Shown: in pieces, positions 52,328 through 61,661 of the stretch
Position numbering within the stretch: the first letter of the stretch is position 1
Layout: the number at the start of each line of letters is the position of its first letter
Assembly: GCF_039532605.1 (NCBI RefSeq)
Contig: NZ_BAAARY010000001.1
Span: forward strand, 434,001 to 498,000
DNA from: Pilimelia columellifera
GTDB taxonomy: Bacteria; Actinomycetota; Actinomycetes; Mycobacteriales; Micromonosporaceae
Reading direction: 5' to 3'
Length of the DNA: 64,000 nt
The notes under the pieces: model-generated
What the model was told of the DNA's origin: nothing
The model's database searches: none
What the model saw: only the letters and a program-made list of their open reading frames with translations
Program-made: the position numbers and the translations under genes

Positions 52328-52939
52328 TCAGGTCGACGGGGCGCTGGCGTCAGGCGCGGCGTCCGTGGTCGGCCAGGTGCGCCAGTTACGCCAGGCGCGG
52401 CTCGGCGTCGGACCCCGCTGACCCTGGTACCGCGAGCCGTACACCGCCGACCCATACGGGTGCTCGGCCGGCGACGACAGTCGGAAGATGCACAACTGTC
52501 CGATCTTCATGCCCGGCCACAGGGTGATCGGCAAATTGGCCACGTTGGACAGCTCCAGCGTGACATGCCCGGAGAACCCAGGGTCGATGAACCCGGCCGT
52601 CGAATGGGTGAGCAGACCCAACCGTCCCAGGCTCGACTTGCCCTCCAGCCGGCCGGCGAGCTGGTCGCCGAGCGTGATGACCTCAAGGGTCGACGCCAGC
52701 ACGAACTCGCCAGGGTGCAGCACGAACGGCTCGCCATCGGGGACCTCGACCTCGCTGGTCAGATCATCCTGTTGCAGCGCCGGGTCGATATGCGTGTACA
52801 GGTGGTTGTTGAAGACGCGAAACAACCGGTCGAGGCGCACGTCGATGCTCGACGGCTGAACCAACGCCGGCTCGAACGGCTCCAGCGCCAGCGAGCCCGC
52901 CTTGATCTCGGCGACGAGGTCACGGTCTGAGAGCAGCAT
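52328..52939 (-). CDS. dcd: dCTP deaminase, dUMP-forming type
   Basis: This 203-residue trimeric enzyme deaminates dCTP for dTTP synthesis. The core motif GKSSLGRLGLLTHSTAGFID and VTLELSNVANLPITLWPG match the mycobacterial bifunctional DCD-DUT type that goes directly to dUMP. ATG 52939 begins MLLSDRDLVAEIKAGSLALE. The last 25 residues (after GQRGPTPSRAW) are a variable polar tail. Confidence 0.94.
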   Translation of the reverse strand: MLLSDRDLVAEIKAGSLALEPFEPALVQPSSIDVRLDRLFRVFNNHLYTHIDPALQQDDLTSEVEVPDGEPFVLHPGEFVLASTLEVITLGDQLAGRLEGKSSLGRLGLLTHSTAGFIDPGFSGHVTLELSNVANLPITLWPGMKIGQLCIFRLSSPAEHPYGSAVYGSRYQGQRGPTPSRAWRNWRTWPTTDAAPDASAPST

Positions 52940-53120
52940 CCGACCAGATTAGCGAGGAGCCCGCACGCGCCGGCAGCTGGCCCGTCCCCCTTGGGTCTGT
53001 TGGTATGGCGTTCAGTCTCTGCGCTTTCAGCCGAGATCAGCGGCCGGCGTCGGCCAGACCCGACACATGCCGGGTGGCGGGCGGCATCGATGGTTTGAGT
53101 CGGGTAGAGTGATGCCGCTC

Positions 53121-53194
53121 GCGGGTGTAGTTCAATGGCAGAACATCAGCTTCCCAAGCTGACAGTGCGGGTTCGATTCCCGTCACCCGCTCCA
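53121..53194 (+). tRNA. tRNA-Gly (CCC)
   Basis: Acceptor GCGGGTG pairs with CACCCGC. The anticodon loop TTCCCAA gives anticodon CCC, with T-loop GTTCGATTCC, discriminator T and encoded CCA (53192-53194). A degraded copy of its 3' half lies at 54577-54618. Confidence 0.96.
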
Positions 53195-53521
53195 CGAAGA
53201 AGCCCCAGGTCAGCGCCCATGCCGGCCCGGGCTTCACTCATGAACGTGGATTCTTCGTTTCGATCCTGCCCGTTGCGTGCCCGATCGGGCTTTCTGTGCG
53301 ACTTCAAGGCTGCCGGGCAAGCGGGCCGCACGCGCCGCCGCCAGGGCGCGCGGCTGCTCGTCGCTCGGCCGCCGGCCGTACTCCGCCAGGTTCTGGAGCA
53401 GTCGTTAGACCGGCACCACAAGTGGCCGCCGCGCATGACCACCCCGGCGGCTTCGTCTACTCGGCCGACACGCCGACCCCACCCCGTGCCGCCGGCGGTT
53501 CAGGCGCCACGGATCCCCGCA
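53195..53521. other. Non-coding stretch after tRNA-Gly
   Basis: These 327 bases contain no supported gene. The frames that are open here include translations of the tRNA itself and are Arg/Pro-rich shadows. It lies inside the interval bounded by tRNA-Gly and its degenerate repeat. Confidence 0.5.
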
Positions 53522-54340
53522 CTACGTAGCCTTGCGCCCGATGTAGACCGCGGTCAGATGCGGACGTGTCGCGATGCCGCCGAGTCGTTCGTTCACCAGG
53601 CCGCTCATCGTGTCCAGCACGCGCAACCGTTCGTCATCCGGCAACTGCCGGATGGTCATCATCGAGCTGAACAGCGCCCGCACCTGATCGGCAGCCATGG
53701 GTAGATCCCACGGGATCAACTCCGCGCTGACGTCGACCAGACCAGCGCCACGGCGTAGATCCTCGCACCGAGCATCTGTATCGAGCTGGAACCCTGTCCC
53801 GCGGCGCTGATTGCCGGGCTCGAACCCCAGCACGGCATTCGCCGCAGCAAGCAAGGGATCTTCCCGGTATGGGTCAGAGAACACCGTCCACCAGATCGCC
53901 CCCCAGCCACCGGGCCGCAGGGCCCCGCCCAACTTCGGCAAGGCAGTCGACTGGTCCAGCCAATGGAAGGATGTCGCGGCTACGACCGCATCGAACCCGT
54001 CGCCAACATCAGCCTCCTCGAACGGCGCTCTCACCAGCTGCACCTCTGGCATGACGCGGCCGAGGTGTTCAGCGAAACCCTGGTCCGGCTCCACGGCGAC
54101 CACCCGGGCTCCCACGGCTACGAGATGCCCAGTCACCAGCCCAGACCCCGGCCCGATCTCCAGCACCCGACTACCCGCTCCAACAGCGCACTTCGAGCGC
54201 AGCACCTCATACACTCGCGCCGGATAATCCGGCCGCCCATCTCGGTAACCAGCAGCGTCAGCCCCGTACGTATGACGAGCCAGCTGGCGCAGCGCATCGA
54301 AGCTCGTCCCGTCTCCACTGGCGTGCCGGCCCGACTCCAT
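53522..54340 (-). CDS. Class I SAM-dependent methyltransferase
   Basis: This 272-residue methyltransferase has the SAM-binding motif VLEIGPGSGLVTGHLVAVGA and the following acidic VVAVEPDQ, then VVAATSFHWLD, typical of the Methyltransf_11 group. Start at ATG 54340 (MESGRHASG) is preferred; ATG 54361 is possible and no clear ribosome binding site decides. It is the only gene in an interval bounded by tRNA-Gly and a degraded tRNA repeat, so it may be imported cargo. The substrate is unknown. Confidence 0.82.
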   Translation of the reverse strand: MESGRHASGDGTSFDALRQLARHTYGADAAGYRDGRPDYPARVYEVLRSKCAVGAGSRVLEIGPGSGLVTGHLVAVGARVVAVEPDQGFAEHLGRVMPEVQLVRAPFEEADVGDGFDAVVAATSFHWLDQSTALPKLGGALRPGGWGAIWWTVFSDPYREDPLLAAANAVLGFEPGNQRRGTGFQLDTDARCEDLRRGAGLVDVSAELIPWDLPMAADQVRALFSSMMTIRQLPDDERLRVLDTMSGLVNERLGGIATRPHLTAVYIGRKAT

Positions 54341-54576
54341 GCCGCAATCGTAGGGAAACATCCCCAGGACTCGACCACGCGGACCTGTGCCGTTAGCCAC
54401 ACCGTTCAGCACCGAGCACCGTCTAGCGGGATGAGTTCAGTGTGGACCGCGCCGCCGTGGTGTGCTCGATCCAGGGGCCATGAAGGGCACTGACGGTCAA
54501 CTTCGGCACGCCCTGTAGCTGGCGGCACGCTGGTCGATCGGTCCACAAGCTCGGAGCCGCATGCTGCCGGTGCTCC

Positions 54577-54618
54577 TCCCAAGCTGACAGCGCGGGCTCG
54601 ATTCCCGTACTCGCTCCG
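54577..54618 (+). repeat. Degenerate direct repeat of the tRNA-Gly 3' half (att-like)
   Basis: From 54577 the sequence follows tRNA-Gly bases 53152 onward: TCCCAAGCTGACAG, then GCGGG, then TCGATTCCCGT. Two single-base differences occur in the first 32 positions, and identity then fades through the acceptor (CTCGCTCCG against CCCGCTCCA). A partial tRNA 3' copy at one end and the intact tRNA at the other is the layout left by a tRNA-targeted integrase. Confidence 0.8.
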
Positions 54619-54714
54619 CGGTTTCCCCGTTGACAAGCCCGTGGTGACCCCCGTGAGGGCGCTATGAACGTCCGGGCATCGCTGGTGGATCTGACCGGCT
54701 GGCGCTGGCGGTCG

Positions 54715-55491
54715 TCATCCCACTCCTGCCACGTCCGCGGGTACGACGGCGCCGTGTCCGGCGGTGGTCACCGCGCCTACGCCGGGATAGAGGTTGCCGA
54801 CCAGCTCCGCGGTGATCACCGTCGATGGCGCCCCCTCAGCGAGCAGTTTGCCGTTGCGGCCGAGCGCGAGCACTCGGTCGCAGAACCATCGGACGTGGTT
54901 GGGGTCGTGGGTGCAGACCAGCACGGTGCGGCCCTGCCTGGCGAGGTCCTGGACGGTACGCCAGACCCACATTTGGTTGCCAAAGTCGAGGCTTGCGGTG
55001 GGTTCGTCGAGCAGCAGCACGTTGCAGTCCTGGGCCAGCGCGCGGGCGATGAGCGTCAGCTGGCGTTGTCCACCGCTGAGGGTGTGGTACAGCCGGTCGC
55101 CGTCGCCCGCCAGCCCGACTCGTTCCAGGACTCGTTCACAGTGCTCGATGTCGCTGCGCCGGGGGCCGAACACCCCACCCAGGTGCGGTGTCCGGCCCAT
55201 CAGCACCATGTCCCGCACTGTGAAAGGAAACGGACTGGAGTGCTGCTGCGGCACGTATGACACGCGGCGGGCTACTTGGGCGGGCCGTAGCCGGGTCAGA
55301 TCGGTGCCGTCGAGCATTACTCGACCTTGGTGCCGCAGGTGGCCGAGGATGCACCGGTACAGCGTCGACTTGCCCGTGCCGTTGGGACCGAACAACGCGC
55401 ACAGCTCCCCGGGCCGCAGGCCGAAGCCGACGCCGTCGAGGACAGTCCGGGAGCCGTAGGCGAAGGAGATGTCGCTTACCTGCATTGTCAT
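54715..55491 (-). CDS. Iron-siderophore-type ABC transporter ATP-binding protein
   Basis: This 258-residue FecE/FepC-like ATPase has Walker A GPNGTGKST (about 35-43), signature LSGGQRQ and Walker B VLLLDEPTASLD. It energises the permease encoded immediately upstream; their reading frames overlap by four bases. It is the last gene of the right-hand operon. Confidence 0.93.
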   Translation of the reverse strand: MTMQVSDISFAYGSRTVLDGVGFGLRPGELCALFGPNGTGKSTLYRCILGHLRHQGRVMLDGTDLTRLRPAQVARRVSYVPQQHSSPFPFTVRDMVLMGRTPHLGGVFGPRRSDIEHCERVLERVGLAGDGDRLYHTLSGGQRQLTLIARALAQDCNVLLLDEPTASLDFGNQMWVWRTVQDLARQGRTVLVCTHDPNHVRWFCDRVLALGRNGKLLAEGAPSTVITAELVGNLYPGVGAVTTAGHGAVVPADVAGVG

Positions 55492-56585
55492 GAGGCGGCT
55501 CCGAGACGCGTGGCGCGCGAGCGCAGCAGGTAGATCAGGTATGGGGCGCCGATGACCGAGGTAATGATCCCGATAGGCACTTCGCCGGTGTGGATGGTGC
55601 GGGCCAGGTTGTCGCAGGCCATCACGAAGACGGCGCCCATGGTCGCGGAGAGCGGGAGCAGGAACCGGTGGTCGGGTCCGACGAGCAGGCGTGCCGCGTG
55701 TGGCACGAGCAAGCCGACCCAGGCGATGATGCCGGAGACGGACACGGCCAGCGCGGTCAATGCGGTGGCGAGCACGATGATCCGCCGACGCAGTGGCTCA
55801 GGGTCGACGCCGAGGGATCGGGCCTCGTCGTCGCCGAGGCTGAGGATGTTGAGCCGCCAGCCGTAGCGGAACAGTAGCAGGCATCCGACGATGGTGGCGG
55901 GGACCACGATGGCGACATCGTCCCAGGTGGCTCGGTAGAAGCCTCCCATGATCCAGAAGACGAGGCGGCGTAGTTGTTCGTCGGTGCCGGCGTACTGGAA
56001 CAGCGAGAAGACCGCGGAGAAGAAGGAGCCGACGACGATGCCGGCGAGGATGAGTGTGACGGTCGGTCGTTCGCCGCGCACCCGGGACAGGGTATAGGTG
56101 AGCCAGACGGCGACCATGCCGAACAGGAACGCCATCACCTGGAGCGATAGGGGCACGTCCACCATCACCGCGAGGCCGGCGCCGAACGCCGCGCCGGCGG
56201 ACACGCCGAGGATGAACGGCTCCACCAGGGGGTTGCGAAAGGTGCCCTGGTAGGCGGTGCCGCTGGTGGCCAACGCGGCGCCGACCGCGCCGGCGAGCAG
56301 CACCCGGGTCAGGCGTAGGTCCCACACCACGGCGGTGTGCAGATTGTCCGCGTCGTCGGTCAGTCCAGTCTTGGCAGCGAGCACGGCGAGCACGTCGGGC
56401 ACTGGGATGACGTAGGCGCCGACAGCGATCGAGACGATCGCCACGATGGCGGCGAGCGCGGTGGTCGCGGCCAGCAGGATGATCCGGCGGCGGTTGCCGG
56501 TGACCACGGCGCGTGGCGTGGCGGAGGCCTCGGCCGGGGCTGCCCCCGTCGAATCGGCGGGGGCCACTGCGTCGGTCTGGCTCAC
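55488..56585 (-). CDS. FecCD-family ABC transporter permease
   Basis: This 365-residue permease has about ten helices. FecCD patches include RVLLAGAVGAALATSGTAYQ, NPLVEPFILGVSAGAAFGAG, GVDPEPLRRR and GLLVPHAARLLVGPDHR. The family imports ferric siderophores, cobalamin or haem. Start is GTG 56585, overlapping the binding-protein stop (GTGA); the longer upstream frame is a shadow of that gene. A single permease gene implies a homodimer. Confidence 0.93.
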   Translation of the reverse strand: MSQTDAVAPADSTGAAPAEASATPRAVVTGNRRRIILLAATTALAAIVAIVSIAVGAYVIPVPDVLAVLAAKTGLTDDADNLHTAVVWDLRLTRVLLAGAVGAALATSGTAYQGTFRNPLVEPFILGVSAGAAFGAGLAVMVDVPLSLQVMAFLFGMVAVWLTYTLSRVRGERPTVTLILAGIVVGSFFSAVFSLFQYAGTDEQLRRLVFWIMGGFYRATWDDVAIVVPATIVGCLLLFRYGWRLNILSLGDDEARSLGVDPEPLRRRIIVLATALTALAVSVSGIIAWVGLLVPHAARLLVGPDHRFLLPLSATMGAVFVMACDNLARTIHTGEVPIGIITSVIGAPYLIYLLRSRATRLGAAS

Positions 56586-57721
56586 TTGACTTCCAGGTCG
56601 CCGACGTGTTTCTGGGCCTCGATGGCAGCGCGGGCGCCGGCGTCGTCGAGGCCGTAGACGTCGCGGTAGAAGGTGACTTCCTCGGCGGCGACGTCGACGT
56701 CGGCGAACCGGTCCGGGTAGGCCAGCTTGGCCATCTTCAGCAGGGCGATCGGGGTTTCGATGGTGGCGCGCCACTCGTCGTAGCCGAGCGCGACCAGGCG
56801 CTTGGTCTTGATCGCGCGCATCTCGGCGAGGTTGGCCCAGTTCAGGCCAGCGTGCTTACCACCGTAGATCAGGTTCAGGTCCAGGTAACCTTCGTGCCCG
56901 GCGACGATCATCGCGTCCGGGTCCAGAGCGAGGAGCTTCTCCTCGCTGAGGGTGATGAATGTGCCGCCACCGGCGACATTACGGGCGCCGACGATTTCGG
57001 TGAGCAGGTACGACTGGATGCTCTTGGCGCCCATGACGTTGTTGGTGGTGGCGAAGTAGGCGACCGGGGTGCGCTCGGCCGCCGGGATGTCCTTGGTGCG
57101 GTCGGTGACCCGGGCCAGGCCCGTGTCGAGTCGCTTGACGAGCGCCTCAGCTTCCTTCTGCTTGCCGAACACCTCGCCGGTGATGGTGATGTGCTGCCAG
57201 GCGGTCTTGATGTCGGGCTGGTCGAAGTTCGACGGAGAGAGCAACACGACAACCGGCAGGCCCAACGACTCGATCTTGGTGATGACCTCCTGGTGCATCT
57301 TGCGGTTCTCTTCACTGGCCACCCACGCCTCGAGGAAGACGACGTCCGGGCGCAGCTTGGCGAGTTGTTCGTAGTTGACGCCGCTCCACGGTGAGCCGAG
57401 TTCGGTAGCCTTCTCGATGGACGGCACGAGCTTGCCGCGGTAGCCCATCTTCTTGGTGGCGCTGTCCACTCCGACCAGGGCGCCGTCGACGCCGAAGATC
57501 CGCATGGACTTGGTGATCAGGCCTTCCCACTCCAAAACCACTACCCGGTCCGGGTTCACCGGGACCTGCACGGTGCGTTCCCAGTGGTCCTTGATGGAGA
57601 TGTTGCTCGCCGCCCTGTTCGTGTCGGCGGGCGCGGCGCTGGAGGTGCAGGCCGCGAGCGCGGCCACGGCCGTCAACGCGAGCAGCGTACGGATAGTCCG
57701 ACGCGTTGGGTATGACTTCAA
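56582..57721 (-). CDS. Siderophore-type ABC transporter substrate-binding lipoprotein
   Basis: This 379-residue lipoprotein has a lipobox LAAC with the lipidated Cys25 (TAVAALAACTSSAAP). A periplasmic-binding-protein type III fold is indicated by PDRVVVLEWEGL, LRPDVVFLEAWVASEENRKM and DPDAMIVAGHEGYLDLN. It delivers ligand to the FecCD permease encoded downstream. Its gene starts 16 bases after the MFS stop, placing uptake in the same transcript as biosynthesis. Confidence 0.92.
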   Translation of the reverse strand: MKSYPTRRTIRTLLALTAVAALAACTSSAAPADTNRAASNISIKDHWERTVQVPVNPDRVVVLEWEGLITKSMRIFGVDGALVGVDSATKKMGYRGKLVPSIEKATELGSPWSGVNYEQLAKLRPDVVFLEAWVASEENRKMHQEVITKIESLGLPVVVLLSPSNFDQPDIKTAWQHITITGEVFGKQKEAEALVKRLDTGLARVTDRTKDIPAAERTPVAYFATTNNVMGAKSIQSYLLTEIVGARNVAGGGTFITLSEEKLLALDPDAMIVAGHEGYLDLNLIYGGKHAGLNWANLAEMRAIKTKRLVALGYDEWRATIETPIALLKMAKLAYPDRFADVDVAAEEVTFYRDVYGLDDAGARAAIEAQKHVGDLEVK

Positions 57722-57737
57722 CCTGGGTTCCTTCCGG

Positions 57738-59039
57738 TTATTGCTGGGAGGTCTGCGCCTCGGTCACGGACCGGCGTGGACTGAGTAGTCCGGGCCAGGC
57801 GGCGAGCGCGACGGCCACGGCGGTGGCGAGTGCGCAGGCGCCGAATCCGCCGACCGCACCGGTCGGTCCGTCGACGACGACACCGGCGGTGGCGGAGCCG
57901 AGGGCGGCCATGGCGAGGTTGACGGTGGTGAACCAGGTGTAGGACTCGGTCAGCATGGAGGCCGGCGCGATCTGCGCGACCAGCCCGGCCTGCACCGTCA
58001 TGACCGGGGCGATGACCGCGCCGGTCAACACCAGGACCACCCCGAGCACGAGGCTGCTCGGCGCGGGCATCCACGCGGCGTAGCCGAGCGCGAGACCGCC
58101 CAGCAACCAGGTCAGTTGCCGGGTCAACGGTGTGTGCCAGGTCCGCGAGCCGTACCAGAGGCCGGCGGCGGCGCTGCCGAGGCTCCACACAGCGATGAGC
58201 ACACCGGTGACCGCCTCGGCGTGCTCACCGTCGTGGGTGGTGGTGAAGGCTGCGACCGCCACCGGCGAAGCGCCGAAGGAGAACGCCACCCCGGCCGCGC
58301 ACGCCAGCAGGGCAGGCATGCCGGGCACCCGCAGCGGCCCGAGACCGCGAGTCGGCGCTCCATCGTTGGGCCGTATTCGCCGCAGGGCAAACCCGCGAGT
58401 CAGCGCCGTGGTTCCCGCCGCCGCGCAGGCGGCGGCCAGCACGATCGCCGAGGCCGGTCCGCTCACATCGGGCTGGGTGCCGGTCAGCCGGGCGATCGGA
58501 TCGGCGATGAGCATCGCCGCCGACAGCAGCAGCGGCCCGATCACGTAGATCAGCTCGAACAGCGTCGACTCGGCGGCCATCGCCGTACTACGGACGGGTT
58601 CCTTGCCGGTGCCCTCGGCGGTCAGGGTGGTCCAGGCCGCTCGCAGCGCTGGGCTGGTGGCTGGGAACAGGGCGCCGGATACGGCTGCCAACATGCACAG
58701 CAGCGGCAGCGGCTGCCGGGTGATGACGGCGGCCAGCAGCGCGAGTTGGGCGGCGGCGTAGGCACAGCCGTACCAGGGCAGCACCCGGGCCGGCCCGAAC
58801 CGGTCGGCGAGCCGTCCACCGACCGGGGCGGCGACCGCCGTTGCCAACGAGATGGCGGCCGCTACCAGGGAGGCGGCGGTGAACGAGCCGGTGGTCTCGC
58901 GGATGAGCAGAATCCAGGCGAGCACGGTCACGCCCTGCCCGAGCCTGGCCACCACTCCACAGATCAGCAGCCGGGGAGCGCCGGGCAGCATCCACAGTTC
59001 CCGATACCGCGACGATGCGGTGGCCTGCACGGCGGTCAT
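57738..59039 (-). CDS. MFS transporter
   Basis: This is a 433-residue major facilitator protein with about twelve helices; the loop GGRLADRFGPARVL after the second helix is the MFS signature region. It probably exports the operon product, since the importer is encoded next to it. ATG 59039 gives the natural N-terminus MTAVQATASSRYRELWMLPG. 85 bases separate it from the ATP-grasp stop, the largest gap in the operon. Confidence 0.88.
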   Translation of the reverse strand: MTAVQATASSRYRELWMLPGAPRLLICGVVARLGQGVTVLAWILLIRETTGSFTAASLVAAAISLATAVAAPVGGRLADRFGPARVLPWYGCAYAAAQLALLAAVITRQPLPLLCMLAAVSGALFPATSPALRAAWTTLTAEGTGKEPVRSTAMAAESTLFELIYVIGPLLLSAAMLIADPIARLTGTQPDVSGPASAIVLAAACAAAGTTALTRGFALRRIRPNDGAPTRGLGPLRVPGMPALLACAAGVAFSFGASPVAVAAFTTTHDGEHAEAVTGVLIAVWSLGSAAAGLWYGSRTWHTPLTRQLTWLLGGLALGYAAWMPAPSSLVLGVVLVLTGAVIAPVMTVQAGLVAQIAPASMLTESYTWFTTVNLAMAALGSATAGVVVDGPTGAVGGFGACALATAVAVALAAWPGLLSPRRSVTEAQTSQQ

Positions 59040-59124
59040 CGGGCGCCGCCTGCGGTTACGGTGGTGACGTACGTGATGGCGTACCGGTCGCGCCAGCGGT
59101 GCGGCGCCCCGATGTGCGGTCGGC

Positions 59125-60411
59125 TCATGTGCCCGGTCCGATTGGCTGCACGTCGTAGAAGCCGTGCCCGTCCAACCAGTTGACCGTGGCGAGGTCACGG
59201 GCGACCACGGTGGGATCCTGGTGAGACAGGATCACTGTCATCGGCTCGGTGGTGTCGTCGACGGTGATCGGCAGCAGTTGGCCGGGCTGAACCGCGATCT
59301 GGACCTCGTGCAGGCTCTCCAGGGCGCGGACCTGCTCCAGCAGGGGGTAGCCGCGCAGGGTGCCGGTGACCGGTGAGGTGAGGAACGCCATCGCCACGTG
59401 CCTGCGCACCCGCTGCGGGGTGTCGATCTCGGCGAGGAACGTGGCCGGGTCGAGGTAGGCCTGCACGGTGCGTTCCACCTGCGATTCGCCGAGCGCCAGT
59501 AGCGCCTGCGCGGCGGTGTCCGCCCCGCACAGCCGGACACCGACCTCGACGAGACGAGGCCCCTCGCCGGTGAGCATGATCTCGTGGTGCGCGGGCCCGT
59601 GGCGCACCTCGAGGGCGTCCAGCACGGCGGCGGCGTAGCCGACCAGGACCTCGCGTTCAGGCGCGTCCGGCGGCACCAGCACGGCGGCGGCGATCCGGTC
59701 GCGGACGCCGTTGGCGGAGATCTTGACGTAGCGCCATAGGTCGGTGACCCGGTGGCGCCCGTCGCGGCTGACGGTGTTGACGACGTACTCGGTGCCGCGT
59801 AGGTATTGCTGGGCGACCACGCCTTCGTTGCGGTTGGAGAAGATGTTGACCGCGTTCGCGGTGGCCTCGTAGGCGGCGGCCGACTGCTGCGGGGTGTCGC
59901 AGAACGCGACGTGGTCGTTGGCGGCGCTGCGCACGGGCTTCACCACTGTGCGGCCGCCATGGTCGGCGTGCCAGCGGACGAGTTCGTCGGCGTCGGTGAC
60001 CAGCAGCTGTGGGGTCACCGGGAGGCCTGCGGCGCGTATCGCCTCGATCTGCTGGTACTTGTCGCGGCGGGCGGCGCTCAGCTTCGTTCCATTGCTGGTC
60101 AGCCCGAGCGCGGTGCTGACCTGGTCGGCGAGTTCGACGCCGAGCTCCCCGCCGGTGACCACGGCCACCGGCTGATGGGCGGCGACGGCCTTCACGGTGA
60201 GTTCCACATCGCCGGTGTGCACGATGGTGTCGGCGAGCAGGCCGTCGCTGCCGTCGTCGTGGGCTTGGTAGAGGTAGGGAACTTCGACGGTGCTGCGCAG
60301 GCGCACCACGCGGCAGCCGGCGTCGGTGAAGGCGCGGGCCAGGCGCATGGTCGGGGCGTACACGTCGACCATGACGACAGTGCGCGGGCCGGAATGGTTG
60401 AGAGCGGTCAC
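59125..60411 (-). CDS. ATP-grasp ligase
   Basis: This 428-residue ATP-grasp carboxylate-amine ligase has a substrate-binding N-terminal domain (VVMVDVYAPTMRLARAFTDA). Its ATP-grasp core has LSAARRDKYQQIEAIRAAGL, GGRTVVKPVRSAANDHV, GTEYVVNTVS and LVEVGVRLCG. Enzymes of this type, such as the dapdiamide and bacilysin ligases, join amino acids by amide bonds via acyl phosphates. AAGGA precedes GTG 60411. Its place between PLP enzymes and an exporter suggests it performs the condensation step. Confidence 0.88.
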   Translation of the reverse strand: MTALNHSGPRTVVMVDVYAPTMRLARAFTDAGCRVVRLRSTVEVPYLYQAHDDGSDGLLADTIVHTGDVELTVKAVAAHQPVAVVTGGELGVELADQVSTALGLTSNGTKLSAARRDKYQQIEAIRAAGLPVTPQLLVTDADELVRWHADHGGRTVVKPVRSAANDHVAFCDTPQQSAAAYEATANAVNIFSNRNEGVVAQQYLRGTEYVVNTVSRDGRHRVTDLWRYVKISANGVRDRIAAAVLVPPDAPEREVLVGYAAAVLDALEVRHGPAHHEIMLTGEGPRLVEVGVRLCGADTAAQALLALGESQVERTVQAYLDPATFLAEIDTPQRVRRHVAMAFLTSPVTGTLRGYPLLEQVRALESLHEVQIAVQPGQLLPITVDDTTEPMTVILSHQDPTVVARDLATVNWLDGHGFYDVQPIGPGT

Positions 60412-60419
60412 GTCGGTCC

Positions 60420-61661
60420 TTACCGGTGGCTCGGGGTGGGTAGCGAGGCATCGAGGCGCTGCAGCACCTCGAGCAGGGCGTCGATCTCCTCGATGGTGTT
60501 GTAGGCGTGCAGACTGACCCGCACCGACGTTTCCCGTTCACCGGCCGGGCCCTGGCAGTGCGCGTTGGCGCGCACCATCAACCCGTGCTCGGCGAGCACG
60601 AACCCCAGGTCGGCCGAGCTGATCTCGGGCCGCCGCAGGGACACCAGTCCGTGGCGTCGCTGAACGGTGGAACCGAGGGTGAGGCTGTCCTGGCAGCCCA
60701 GCACCTGGATGCCGGGGATGTGGTGCAGGCCGTCGGTCAGCCGGGCGCCCAGCGCGACCGTCCAGTCGGCGATGCGTCGCAGATCGGTGGCGTCGAACCA
60801 GTCAACGGCGGCGATCAGGCTGACCAGTCCAGTGGTGTTGGGGCTGCCGTCCCAGCCGCGGTGCTCGTAGCGGGGACCGCGGGTGTTGCGTGCCCACAGC
60901 GCGCCGACGCCGGGCAGCGCCATCGCCTTGTGCCCCGAGAAGGCCAGGAAGTCGACGTCGAGGTCGGTGACCGACACGGGCAGGTGCCCGATGCTCTGCG
61001 CCGCGTCCAGGCAGATGAGCACCTCGTCGCCGACGACCCGGCGGATGCGGTGCACATTCATGTCGACGCCGTAGACATGGTGCACATGCGTGGCGGCGAC
61101 CAGCCGGGTGCGCTCGTTCACCAGGCCGGCCAGGGCGGCGATGTCGTAGTCACCGGATGGCTCGTACGGCATCGGCACCAGGCGTACGTGCACGCCGTGG
61201 CGCTCAAGCGTGTCGCGGGCCTCGGTCCACGCGGTGACGTTGGCGAGATGGTCGGCGTCCGGCACGATGATCTCGTCGCCGTCGGTGAGCAGGGCGGGTA
61301 GCCAGTCCAGGGCGATGCGACGCAGCGCCTCGGTGGTCCCGCTGACGAAATGCACGCCGGAATGATCCGGGTGCGGGTCGTCGAGCAGCTCCCGAACACG
61401 ATCGGCGCAGCGCTGCACCAGCGCGGTGCTCTCGTTGGCCCACCGGTAGGTGCCGCGCCCGGCGTTGGCGTTGGCCGTGATCAGGTAGTGGTGGACGGCG
61501 TCGAGGACGGCTTGCGGTTTCTGGGCAGTCGCGGCGCTGTCCAGGTACGCCTGCTGGCCGGCTGCGCGCAGGATCGGGAACTGCTCGCGCACATTGCGCT
61601 GCCAGTCGGCGAGATCAGCGAGCACCTGATCGGGGTGTGACGCGTGGGTCGTGGTCGACAT
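60420..61661 (-). CDS. SufS-like class V aminotransferase (cysteine desulfurase family)
   Basis: This 413-residue PLP enzyme has AYLDSAATAQKPQAVLDAVH near the start, the PLP lysine in LAFSGHKAMALPGVGALW, and a C-terminal VRANAHCQGP. That corresponds to the SufS active-site RTGHHCAQP, and the catalytic Cys is retained. A desulfurase would release sulfur from cysteine as persulfide; related enzymes act as lyases or epimerases. Its ATG shares a base with the stop of the rhodanese-fusion gene, which could be the persulfide acceptor. Confidence 0.88.
   Translation of the reverse strand: MSTTTHASHPDQVLADLADWQRNVREQFPILRAAGQQAYLDSAATAQKPQAVLDAVHHYLITANANAGRGTYRWANESTALVQRCADRVRELLDDPHPDHSGVHFVSGTTEALRRIALDWLPALLTDGDEIIVPDADHLANVTAWTEARDTLERHGVHVRLVPMPYEPSGDYDIAALAGLVNERTRLVAATHVHHVYGVDMNVHRIRRVVGDEVLICLDAAQSIGHLPVSVTDLDVDFLAFSGHKAMALPGVGALWARNTRGPRYEHRGWDGSPNTTGLVSLIAAVDWFDATDLRRIADWTVALGARLTDGLHHIPGIQVLGCQDSLTLGSTVQRRHGLVSLRRPEISSADLGFVLAEHGLMVRANAHCQGPAGERETSVRVSLHAYNTIEEIDALLEVLQRLDASLPTPSHR

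Noticed and set aside
53146..53442. Minus-strand frame ending GDGNRTRTVSLGS
   Set aside because: This is a translation of the tRNA-Gly gene, a known annotation artefact.
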